A stretch of 64,000 bases of DNA from Conus ventricosus (lineage: Eukaryota > Mollusca > Gastropoda > Neogastropoda > Conidae). Below, piece by piece: positions 11,501-24,300 of this stretch (its first letter is position 1; the number at the start of each line of letters is the position of its first letter). The notes beneath the pieces were generated by a model. That model had not been told where the DNA came from. It searched no databases and worked only from the letters and a program-made list of their open reading frames with translations. A program made the translations under genes and the position numbers. The stretch covers positions 46,469,373 to 46,533,372 of the forward strand of contig CM031614.1 of NCBI GenBank assembly GCA_018398815.1, written 5' to 3'.

Positions 11501-13231
11501 AATGCATTTTGCAAATAAGTTAAGAGATGACAATTTGGGCACGCTACAATGATAAACAATGAATGATCTTTGGGATGGTTGTGCAATAAAACATAAGAAC
11601 TGTCATACTTTTAAGTGATATTATTGATTAGTCCAGAGCACCTCAGTGAAGAAATTCCAAGAAGACAAACGTGAATGTTGTATGTTAATGAGCCAGAGTC
11701 AAACAGCATTAAAAGGAGTGTTTACTAAATGTATGCTGGTGTGCTCTTATTGTAATTACATACGCTTCTGCATTTTGTGTACATTCACATGCATATGCTT
11801 ACATGCTGAAACAGATAACATAATAAATAGCATGTGCATACCTTTGCACAAACACATACATGCATCTACAAATGCCCTACTTTATGTACATGCTGGTCTG
11901 TGTTACTAGATATTTTCAAAGAAGTGTATAAAGCCAGTGTGTCCTAGATTATTGTTTGATGAATTTGAAGAGGAAAAAAGTGACCTTGGTTTGTTGACTG
12001 TTTTATATGTTACGAAGAGATAAGAGAGACAACAGGTGTTCTTCAGCCAGATAGGTATGTTCTGTCTTATTAAAAAAAGTTGAACAAGCGAGGATCTTCT
12101 GCGTGCTTACGTTTATATACAGTTATATGTATTATTGTAATCTTTAATTTGAGTACCGTTTGCTTCTGTGTGTCTGTGTGTGTATGCGTGTATGTGCATG
12201 CACATGCAGGTGCATGTGTGTGTATGTGTGTGCATATATGTGTGATGTGTGTGTGTGACCTGAGTGAAAATTGTAATCTTTCCAGTCTTTCTAACATTGT
12301 GAAAATGGTATGGATCAGACATCTCACATTAGAGAATGAAAAAGAAAAGACAAAACCCCGCTGATCAGACGCCATGTAGGCTGAAGGCTGTGACAGGATA
12401 ATCTCAAACAGCTGTACTATCTGTCTGTCTGTGCTGTAGTTAGCTGTAACCTGATGCAGGGTCTAAGCTGACTTAGGGCAGTTTCAGTACTGTAGATCAC
12501 AGTGAGATCATTATGGATCTGGCATACACCATAATGTTGATCGTTTCATGGATGAGCACAGCTCAATCTGTGAGAAACCTCTTAGTACCTGTGTTTGAAG
12601 GCTCAGTGTAGATGCTACATGTGTGCACAAGCTCAGAGATGCTGCTTAAGATTGGTGGCTCTTTCTTGTGGGAAGAAGAAGAAAGTACATCACACATTTT
12701 TAACAATGCTCATTTTGCTTCATTTTACGCAAATGAGTAAGAATGCTGCTTCAGAAATGATAAAGTTAGAAGTATTTGAAGAAAACGACTGTAAAAATCA
12801 AATTTATGAAAATGGTGGAATTCCAGAACAGTGAAAGGGCTAACAATTTGTGGAAAATGTCTATTTATTGACAGTATTTGCAGTCAAAGATGACTGTTTG
12901 CATGTCATTTAAGTTTGCGTAATTGAAAGTTAGCATTGTTGCATGGAAAGCAAAAGCTTATGGTTAATAGGATGTAAAGCAATGATAAGATAATCTTAAA
13001 ATAATGGTGATGGTGATGATTGTGGAGTTTGTTATTTGCAGAGTTTGTTTAAGCATTTAGATCCACCTGCATTCAAAAGAAATACAGGCAGCTGTGCTTT
13101 TAACACAGTTACAGATGTTCAGAGGAATAAAACATATATGCCAGCTTGTTAAGCAAATTATACCATGGACCTAAGTGGGATTTGTATATATTCTGACAGG
13201 CTTGTCAAGATAACCATCCATTTAATCCTGA

Positions 13232-13262
<31 letters not shown>

Positions 13263-14847
13263 CCCTTTGAAAAATAAGTCAGTCAGCCAACATTTTTATG
13301 CAGTTATAATATTTCCTGATGGATCTTTTGAGAGAGAGAGAGAGTGGTGTGTGTGTGTGTGGGTGTGTGTGTGTGTGGGGTGTGTGTGTGGAAAGGGGGG
13401 TGGGGGGGCACATGTGCATGCAGTGTGCATGCATGAGTACCCTTGTGTGCATGTGTGTTGGTCGATAAGCACATGATGTGTCACTGTCAGAGTGCGTAGA
13501 ATCGGTGCATATCCCATGTTAGTAGTGTCACATTGTATGTATGTGATTCATACATTTGTCACACAGGTATCATGTACACAAACAACTCAAGCTTTGTTTA
13601 TTTTGTATTCAGTACCTAGTGGTAGTCATGGAATGTTGAGCTGTGTCGAGCATGTGCTGGCTTGAATCTGAGACACACAAGAATGTGCAGTCAGACTCAT
13701 CCCCAGTCATTCCTAATGAACCTGTCCCACCCAAATTGATAACCTTCCTCTTCCAACATTCCATCACCACAGCAAGGACTGAGAGTTTTGGCACCCAAGA
13801 AGTCGTTACCAGATTATGACAAAGTAGAGGAGGAGGAGGAGAAGAAGACGAGGACGAAGAACAAGCGGTAAACATACAAGGATGTGGGTGGCTTGCCTTG
13901 GACAAGGACTGAAAGGGAGACACCCTGTAACACGCACTGACCCTGTTTCCCACTTGAGGGCTTGAAAAACCCATTGGGATTGTTGATGTGATGTCCATCT
14001 GGGCTGTGTGCCTTTGCAGTGGTCTGATGGGAGAGGGTTGTGTGCACACTTGTCTTAACAATGTTATAGGAACATGCATTAAGTCCAGACATGTGGGAAA
14101 CATTTTTTTGCTGCTTGCTGAGGCCATATTCTGTTTTGCTGCAATTCAGTTATGTTGCAAACCATATACATGTATGGTCTACATTTACATATTAGCATGA
14201 GTAGCAGGATGAAGACAAGAAAAAATGGAAATTGAAATGTCTATTAGCATAACATCCAAACGTCGCCCTTCAAACATTATTAAACACCCACATGTCAACA
14301 GCCAGGCAAACGTACAACACAACAGACACATTGTACAAATATGCACCAAGGCTATACATTTCTGAATAGTTTTTAGTTGTCCAAGTGACAAGGAGACCAA
14401 AAAATCAACTTGTCAACCCAGATTTGTTCTTATGCTTTGGGCATAAACAGAACTGTGAAAGTGGGCATAATCAGAACTGTGAAAGTGAGCATAAACAGAA
14501 CTGTGAAAGTGGGCATAATCAGAACTGTGAAAGTCTGTTAAAACACCTCTGCACTTCTGCCTGAGAGGTGAAAATTAAGGTTGTTGATGCATTGTTTCTG
14601 TGTTATGAAGCATCATGTGTGCAAACTGCTGATGCATTTTGTTTAGAGCATAACATGATATTCTGCTGCCAATCAACAAACAAACAAACAAATTTGGGGG
14701 AGGAGGGGGAGGTAAATGTCTGTTAATCTACATTCTATGGACAGTCAAACAATTGGTGCCCAACAGACAAGCAAAATGAAATTTCTACTTCGTCTGTCTG
14801 AAGGTTTAGCTTTCCCGGTGGGTGTTTTGAGTTCCTGTGCATGCACA

Positions 14848-14922
<75 letters not shown>

Positions 14923-16664
14923 CTATTGTTATTGTTCCTCTGCATTCTTATGCAAGAAATAGAAGGTGGAAAAATATCAAGGGCATACAGAATGCACTGG
15001 GCTTTTTTGGATAAATTTTGATACCATGCATTTGAGGGAAGTCTTTGCCAATGATGTGAGTACTGTGTGGACATTTTTTTATCAACAATAACTGCCATTT
15101 CTAACAGCAAGTTGCCTTCAGCACAGTAGACGGTTTTGTTTGTTTATTTTGTTTTTTTGAGGGGGAGGAGGGATAGGAGAGAAAAGAGGAGGAAATAAGT
15201 GAAACAAATAAAAGGCTCAAGTTTCATGCTGATGTACTTTACCGTGAACACTTTAAGAACTGTTTTGTCACTCTGATCATGCTGATAACCACCAGGGTCA
15301 TTGAAACTGCACTGTCTTGCTTAATTAACAGATTTGTGATGGGAGTTTGCTGTAAAGATTAAACATGAAACCACTTGTCGATTTTTAAAAAAAAAGTTTC
15401 ACCAGGTTTGGTGCGAGTGGCAACTTGTGTGTTCTCAACACTTTTGGCACACAGTAATGCTATGAAAGGACATTCATGTCCACATCTGCTTCTTGTTGAC
15501 ATTGCACATACTTACATTTTGAGTCATGGATGGTAGATACATCTAAAAAAACAATCATGAAATCACCAAACATATTCATGATTGCTTTATTCTCTGTAAA
15601 CAATCTTGAAATCACCAAATATATTCATGATTGTTTTATTCTCTGTAAACAATCATGAAATCACCAAACATATTCATGATTGCTTTATGTTCAGTGTTTG
15701 CAGTAAATCTTCAGAAAGTTTGTGTGTGCATGTGTGTGTGAGCGTGCGTGCGTGTGCATGTTGTTGTAGTTGTTTTTCTTGTCAGCAGTGATGGTGGTGC
15801 TAATTTGGCTTTGTGTGGATATGGAACCTTACAGAATAATTTTTTTGCTTTCCTTCACAAAAAAATTTCTCCCTGAACTAATTCAGTCATTGTAGGAATT
15901 CTGTTAGCATACCACGTTCAAATACCTACATTAACACAATTCATTGCTGTGCTGAGGTTCCTGTTGGTAGTGAGTGCATGATAAATTCACATATTTGGTG
16001 TGTTCTGTTCTGTTAAATGAAAATGCTGTCTTTTTGTTGTTTTGTTGTTTTTTTGCTTGCTTTTTTTTGCTGTTTGTTTGTTTTTAACATTTTGAAAAGA
16101 AGAAAAAAAAGTTAAACCTTGGCTTAACATGGGAAGTTGTTGCTGCTGCTGGTTTTTTAATTTTTTTTTTATTATAAAATCAATGAGAGAAGGAATAAGG
16201 TAGGGGAGGAGAATTGTAAGGTTGGAAGAGAAGGAGGTGCGTTGGGGAAAAATGAAGAAGAAATGAGAGAAACAAAATTAAACTCTTTAGTTACATACTG
16301 ATGAATGTTCTGTGTCTGCCTGTGAACTGTTTGGAATCTAGCTGTGCTAGAACTCGTAGTAGCGTTTGTGTGTAGGTGTGGGTGTGTGTGTCCCTGTCCC
16401 TAATCTGGTTGGTTGGTGGCCTATCCATGATATGTAATGGCCACCAACCCAAATGACAACAATTATAGTGTTCAGTTGATGTAATGACTATGTGGCATTA
16501 CTACAGATTGAATTGTCTGTTGTGTCTATCTGATGCCAGTCAGGACACTGTATGTTAGAACACACAAAAACACACACACACACAGCACACGCACACAGCA
16601 CACACCACACACACACCACACACACACACAAAATAGTAACTGCTGAGATCCAAAGCAGAGCATC

Positions 16665-16726
<62 letters not shown>

Positions 16727-16991
16727 GTGTGTGCATGCACCATGTGTGTGTGTGTGTGTGTTAAAGAGAGAGAGTGTGTGTATTAGCAAATATTTCATGT
16801 TTGTATCAATACATTTTTATTCACAAAACATATACATGTATTAACAATAAAGTTTTAAAACGGAACACATTTTTTTATACTAAGCATAAGAATGAAATGA
16901 TAATGTAAAGAATGGAGTAATGATGTGATTCTGTGATATCTGTACAGGGTGGCTTTGTGTTTTAGATTACAGTATCTATACAATGTAGCTG

Positions 16992-17025
<34 letters not shown>

Positions 17026-17179
17026 GTGAGAGAAAGAGAGAGAGAGAGAGTGTGTGTGTATTAGCAATAATATTTCATGTTTGTATTTATAACATTTTTA
17101 TTCATAAAAGATATACAAGTATTAAATTTGAAGTTTTAGATTACAGTATCTATACAATGTAGCTGTAGGTGTGTGTGTG

Positions 17180-17223
<44 letters not shown>

Positions 17224-18290
17224 ACATGCGTGCATGTGTGCAAAGCAATGTGTGCTGCTTCTGTGATACAACTGTGAGTGACAGTATAAGTATTGCATGA
17301 ATGTATCATTTTACAAATACTTGGTGTGCAAGAAAAGAAAGTGAATGTTTAACTTAAACGTTGCATAAGATATTAATGTGTCCTCTTTGTCTATCACCAG
17401 AAAAGAAAGTGAATGTTTAACTTAAACATTGCACAAGATATTAATGTGTCCTTTGTTATCACCAAAAGAAAATGTTCGACTTAAACATTGCACAAATATT
17501 AATGTGTCCTCTTTGTTTATCACAGAAAAGAAAAATGTTCGACTTAAACATTGCACAAGATATTAATGTGTCCTCTTTGTCTATTGTCCCCTCCACCAAC
17601 ACCATTCCACTCCCTTCTGTGTTACCTAATTTTGTTTTCTTTTTCTTCTTGTTTTCCCAAACATCAGCCATGATTGCAATGATGTGAATCAATATCTTTG
17701 TCCTTTTTTTTTTCTTTCTTTAAAATGTGCTACTTGATTGAAATAAACATTAGGGGGGAGGGGGAAAAAACAATGGCGGTATTTATGTTCCAGTGTGTTA
17801 CTGTTGTGTTTTTGCAGGGTACTGGTTTGGAGTATGATGCCTATCTGCGACAGATTGTAGAAGCCCTTGAGTCTGATGAAGCGTTCCGCAAAAAACTGGA
17901 AGAAGCCAATGTATCTGACATCAAGGTCAGTCACAAATTAACATGCCAAAAGATTTAAAGATTTATACTCGCTCACACATGCACACATGCGTGCACACAC
18001 AGATGTGTGTGTGTGTGTACTTTTTTTCCAAGTACTTTGAATGATTTAAAGAGAAATTTATTTGAGTAATAACATTATACAATTCAGCAGAGCAACAATA
18101 GAGCAGAGCAAAGCTTATCCACATGCAGCAAACCATCATAATTTTACTTGTATGTTATTTTCACTGTTTTTTTGTTGTTGTTGTTTATTGGTATGAGAGA
18201 CACATAATGTGACTACAATTTGAATTTATGTTCATTTGAGCCTTTCTACCTTTTTCCCAACACATTTACTCACACACACTCACACTCACA

Positions 18291-18326
<36 letters not shown>

Positions 18327-21300
18327 TGCATGCATGCACGCATGAAAGGGTGCTCACGTGCTTGCACCTTTGCTAGCACACATGCGCATGCATGCACGCG
18401 GGCACACATATACACACACACACACACACATACGCACACAAGCCCCCCCTCCCCCCCACAGACACACACACACGTACTCTCTCTCCTCCTCTCTCTCTCT
18501 CTCTCTCTCTCTCCTCCTCTCTCTCTCTCCTCCTTCCCTCCTCTCTCCTCTCCTCTCTTCTCACACACACACACGCACTCACTGACTCAGTCACTCACTC
18601 ACTCACTAACACCTACACATACACACATACATAAACACACATGCAAACATCTCCACTTACTGTCTTTCACTCACATAGTTCTTCCTCTTTGAACCCAAAT
18701 AATGATACCAATGATCATTATCATAGAGACGGCCATAACATTGACCATAGCTGTGAACAGAGCGGAGCCATTGCCACGCATCTCGAGATGGTCAACCACT
18801 CCATACGCAACCGCCTGGATGAGATCAAACGCATGGAGGTGCGTCGTCTCCAGGAACTGGCCCTCATTAGGATGAAGTCTATGTCGGGTACGCAAGTCTT
18901 GCATTTCATTGCCGCCCATGGAGGTAAATTTCTCCTCAGAATTTTTTCGCCCCCCTTGTCTTTTCGACTCAGTTCCTTCCCTTCCTCGTTGCCTTGCCAT
19001 TCAGTGGGATGCTGACACCGTTGGGTGTGTGTGTGGGCTTTGCCACCATTGCCTGTGAGGTCCTCTTTTTTTTATTTCCTTTTTCTCTTCATTTTGTATT
19101 GATTTTGTCTAGTGTAGTGTAGTGTCTTTGTTTTGTGCACTGATGAGGTAGAGATGTCATTGACAGTGGGGATGATATTGATGATAACAGCAACAGCAAC
19201 AACAATTGTGATATTGATCAGGCCATGCCAGCGAAAATAACGGCAAACAACGATGGCAGTCATGGTAATAACAAAAGAATTCCTATGCTTAATGCAAAAC
19301 TCTGAGAGCAGTCTGCTTTACATGTGTTTCTGGAGACAAGAGAAATTTGATTTTGAACCTGTAATCGTTCTAAACAAATAAAAGTTCCAAGAAGTGCATC
19401 ACTGTTGGAATAAATGATTTGAAAATGGAAAGGCTGATGAGGCAGGACCGACACATGACCCACACCCACATCACCCTTTTTCTTTTTTTCAATAATGCTA
19501 CCCATAATAACAAAAAACCAACAGAAAATGACATGAAGTTCAAATCAAATTTTTAACTTTAAATTCACTGCAAAACAAAGTTGTTTGGAAACTGCTTTTT
19601 CATTGACTGAATGAGCTATGTAGGACGGAAAAGTGGCTGACTTCTGATACCTTGAATATTTTTGGCAGATCAAGTTTAAAACAAGGGTTGCTTTCCCCAT
19701 ATGATACCCACCCCTGACAATTTTTTTAAAAAACCACAAGCATTTTTTTTTCCCTTTTTTTTAATCCCCCCCTTTTTTCTTTTTTTTAAAGGCGTCCTCC
19801 AAGTAAAAACAACCAATGATGGGAATTTTCAGCACAGCTGTTTTTTTGAAAGCCCCAAATCAAAAAAGAAAAGGGGAAACCCTCCATCCTGATATTTGAT
19901 TGTTAACAATTGGGGAGGGGAATTTTTTTTAAAAAAACAACTTTAGACAATTTGGACTTTTTTTTCTTCTTTTAAAAAAACGGGTTGCTAGTAAAACCCC
20001 TTTTGGGTTTTCGGGAAATTTGAAAAAACCCATTACAGTTGTAAATGTAAGTGAAAAGTTTTTTTTAAAAATTTTATCTTAACCAAATTGAAACCAAAGG
20101 GGAAAAAAAGTACTTTGGCCCAGAGATAAAAAATTTGGGGCAAAACCCAAAATGTATCATCAATTAAAAACTGGGGTTCAAAAGGGTTGAAGGGGGACTC
20201 CTTTGGGATGTATTGAACTGTTCCCAAGTCCCCCCCCCCCCCCCCCTTTTTCCAACTTCTTTGTTACTGTTGCAGAAATTTACAATTTTTTTTTGGGAAG
20301 GGCTCTTTTATTTATCAAATCCTGATGATGAAAACAGTAAGACATTTATGTTTTTTTAAATTTTAATTCTTGGGTTTTTTAGGCCATAATTTTTAAATAA
20401 ATTAAAAGTAAGATTCCTCTGAACTGTATGGTTTTTAAAATGAAACTGGCTATAATTTATTTTTTTTTGTAGGGCGTTTCATTGTTTTTATAGCGGCTTG
20501 TGCACTTTTGGCTTTAAAGTATCTTTTTTGTGTGTTTGAACATGCTTTAAAACAGAAGGGTTTAAATGTTAGGGGGAACATGAGCAAAAAAATTTTCTTT
20601 TGGTTTAAATTAGAATGCACCCCAGTTCAAACTGAAATCTTAAGTTTTGTTTTTTTTTTGGGGGATACTTAAATACCCTTTTTTGATTTTTTTTCCTTGG
20701 GTTAAAAATTTGGGGTTTTTTAAATTTGGGCACAAAATCCAAAATCTTTCCCTTTTTTTGTGTGATTTTATGTGCTTTTGTTTTTTTAAAATTTGTTGAA
20801 CACTTTAAAATAAGAATTTGGTTTAAATCATTTTAGTTTTTTATCGGATTTTCTGGGGAAAAAAAAGGCTCGTTTCCTACCTTTTTCCTCCCTTTCCTAT
20901 TTTTCCCTTTTCTTCTCCGGGCCCCTTTTTTCATAGTGCCCCTTTCCCCTTTTTCCTCCTCTCCATCTAGATTGCATTTAAACGCCATGACTTTTTTCTT
21001 ACTGAAATTGTAAATTTTCCCTACAGACATATAAGACAAAGCATTGCTGAAATCGTTTCATTTAACAAATTTGGGTTAAATTACCTAAGGTTCTAGTTAA
21101 AGAAAAAATAAACAATTCATTAGCGTGAAACATTGCTCGGTTTAAAGGATTAACGGGGAAGTTTAAAGGGGGTCAAAAATTTTGCACATTTCCAGTGACC
21201 GGCCCCTTCCTTATATAGGGACAGTCTGTGTGGGGGGCCACCCAGGGTCAAGTACGGGAATTATCAAAAACCCCCCTTCGTTTTGCTAAAAAAAAAAATT

Positions 21301-24300
21301 CAGGGTTACTTTTTGAAATTTTTCAAATCAATGGTAGCACTCCAATCACATTTTTGGTTTTTAATTTTGCGTTTAACTGTTTTTTGGTTTGAAGGTATAA
21401 AAAGTTAATATGATATTCCCTTTAAGGTGTGTCACATTTTTTACTGTGTAATAAGTTAGGGGATACTTATCAACGTTATTATCTAAAAAATTTTCACGCC
21501 TTCATTTTTGGGTGGTTGTATTGTTACCAGGCTTGGGGAATTAAACTACTTTGATGCAATCTTAATGTGCAGATTCTGCGTCTTTTTCCCATTTTTTCCC
21601 AAAAAGGAAAATGTTTGTGTAAACTTTAAATCTTCTTTTTGCGTGAATCCATATACTTCCCTTTTGTAGCCCACATACGGGCTGTCATGTACGCATAAAC
21701 ACTAGTCAAACCTTTCCCCCCATCCACCCCAAAACACAAAACACACACCCAAACAAAAACACAAAATCCCTACCCTTTTTGTCTCACTGTATGTTTCCCC
21801 TTTTTTCATCCACATGCCCTTTTTACTTTTGGGATTTTAAAAGTTGGGAAACCCTTTTTGTTTCAATGTAATCTAAAACTGCCTTTTAGGGGTTAAAGCA
21901 CTTCTTGTAAATCAGGCATAAAATTCATCCACTTTTTGGGTTAAAAGTCCCCCCAACCCTTTTTTAATTTTCAGTTATGAAAATCCGAGGAAACTGAATC
22001 GGCTGAAAGGATTTTTTAAAAGTTTCGATTAAAAAACATTTTTGTTTAAAGGGCTTCAGTTATGTTGATTATTAGACAAACCCCAAAACATTTTGGGGGA
22101 AACACCATTGTGTTAAATGGGAAAATCCCCATTTTGACTTTCCCAAAAAACAGGGAAATATTGGGAAGTTAAAACCCCCTTGTTGCCCACCATCTGCATG
22201 CTTCTTCCCCCCCCCACTCCCCAAGATTTTGAAAAATTTAAATTCGGGGAATCAATTGGAACTTCTCTTTCTGGTTGAAATTTTTTTCCCCTTTTTTTTA
22301 AAACATTTTGGGGTTTCATCCCGTTTCTTAAAAAAAATTTTTAAAGCTTCAGCATTTTGCCCGGTATATCACACCAAAAAACAGTGAAAAACAAAAAGTT
22401 TTGATTCTACATATTGAAACGGCTTTGTTGTCATTTTGGGAAAATTTAAATAATATTGTAAACATGTTTTTAAAATGATTTCAGTAGTGCTAGTTGTCGA
22501 ACTTTTCAACCCCAACGAGTCTTTTTAGAAAAAAATTTCGTCAAAGGGTTTTTTTTACTTTTAAATTTTCGTATATTTTTAAATTGTTTTTCCCCCAAAC
22601 ACGGGTTGAAAAAAAATAACCCCTTTGCTTTCCATTCTGTTCTGTATTTTTAAAAGAATTTAAAATTTGTGGAAAAATTTATATCTTTGGGCATTTTTTT
22701 TAACTGGGGTCTGTTAAAAAGGGAAAAGGGCACAAAAAAAGTAGTTTTCAAAATTTTTTCATCACCATCACCCGGGTTTTTGTGATTCATGGGTGTTGGT
22801 GGGGTTTTTGTGGTGTGTGTGCGCGTGGGTGCGGGTGGGGGGGGTTTTGGTGGGTGCGAAAACCCCCGCCCGGTGTGGTGGGGCGCATTGTGGTTGGGGT
22901 GTGTTGCTGGGCCATGCCCGTGTGTGTGTGGCCATGCCCCTGTGGTTGTGGGGCCCGCATGCCGCGCGGGGGGTTATTGTAAATAATCCCCTTTTTCTTT
23001 TTTTTTTTCCCTTTTTCTTACATCCCCCCTTAGTGGGGGATTTTCAAAATTCTGGTGCTGGTCTTTTGTTCCCCTTTGTTGATGTCCTTTATTCTGTTTT
23101 TGGGGTAACCCTTTTGTACTTTTGAACATCTTTTGGAAGTGAAAAACAATGGAGTTATTGGAATTATTTTTGGATTGATGTGTTTTGTGGGTGTGGTTTT
23201 GGGGGTTGTGTTGTGTGGGGGTTGTTTTTTCCCCCAAATCGGGTTTTCCCGAAAAAATTTCAACATTTGTTCATTGAATTTTTTTGAAAGGGGCTTAGAT
23301 CAACGGGAAACCAAAATTTTTTTTCCCTTTTTTTGGGGGTTCCACGGCTAAAAACCAAAATTTCGCATTGGATAGATTTTTTGGGGTTTCGAAACCCCAT
23401 TTTAAACCCCCACCTCAGGTTTTCCACATGCCCTTGGGGATGATTTTTTTTTCCAAACATGATCCCCAGTTTTTTTTTCCCATGTTCGAAGTTCGTTTTT
23501 TTGACTTGGTCTTCCTATTCCCGGGCAATATGGAGAAACTGCCCCTATAAAGAGAAACTGTGGTTTAGAATATGTTCGGGTTAAAGAAAAAAGAAAAAAA
23601 GGGGGACTCGGACTTTTGGTCTCAGTCTGGGGGCTTAGAGGGGTTTTAAATTTCGGGAACGTGGGTTGAAGTCTGGTAACAGAGGGGGTTAAAGGGTTGC
23701 AATGGGTTCTGACTCAGAAGAGAAAAGGGTTATCATACTCCCTTATTTTTTGTTTGATCCTTTGACAAAGAACAGTACTCAAACCACTAGGCCCCCCCAA
23801 AAGGCGAAAAGTCAGTATCTGTAAAAAAAGTGGGAAATTTTTGCCCCGAGATTAAAGGGCGGGGAAGGGGGTTTTGGCCCATTTGCCCTAGCCCCTTTTG
23901 GCCCCTATTTCCCCGTTTTATTTGCTGTGATGTTTCTGTTTAAAACCGAATAAGTTTTTTTTTTTGGGGGCACTTTGACCTTAGCCCAAAAAAAAATTCC
24001 CCGGCCCCTTTTAAGTTTTTTTGCAGGTGGCAAAAAAAAAACCCCCAAATTGAACGTGTGAATTTTTTGTGAGAGAGAGAGAATTGTGATTCTATGGGGA
24101 TGTTTTTCCATTGCGGAAATTTCACCATTGAATCCCCTCCACCAAAAACAACTGTTAAGGTTCTTTTCACATCTCCTTCGCATGTTTGTGTGTTGATCGT
24201 TTTCCCTTCTGAAATTTTATTTAAAAAAATAAAGCAGCGGGGGTTTTGTTTGGGTGAGGAAAATGGAAAAAGGATCATGATTTTTCAAAGATAAAAAAAA

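Larger units (their letters stand above)
8569..17817 (+). other. Nucleobindin intron 1, repeat-rich
   Basis: A 9.2-kb intron with no convincing internal exon. Holds degenerate repeats of the type AAGATGAAGTCAGGGTAAG (8570-9200), (GT)n at 9400-9530, poly-C at 13232-13259, a 24-bp x4 array (14439-14534), pure (CA)n (14846-14921), a 49-bp x3 array (15551-15688), (CA)n/(TG)n at 16560-16760 and 17000-17222, and a 60-68-bp x4 array (17331-17585). A 172-codon minus-strand frame at 13609-14127 has no recognisable domain. Confidence 0.6.

Noticed and set aside
13609..14127. 172-codon minus-strand open frame in nucleobindin intron 1
   Set aside because: No domain, a Ser/Pro low-complexity centre from a trinucleotide-rich stretch, no homology I recognise; likely chance.
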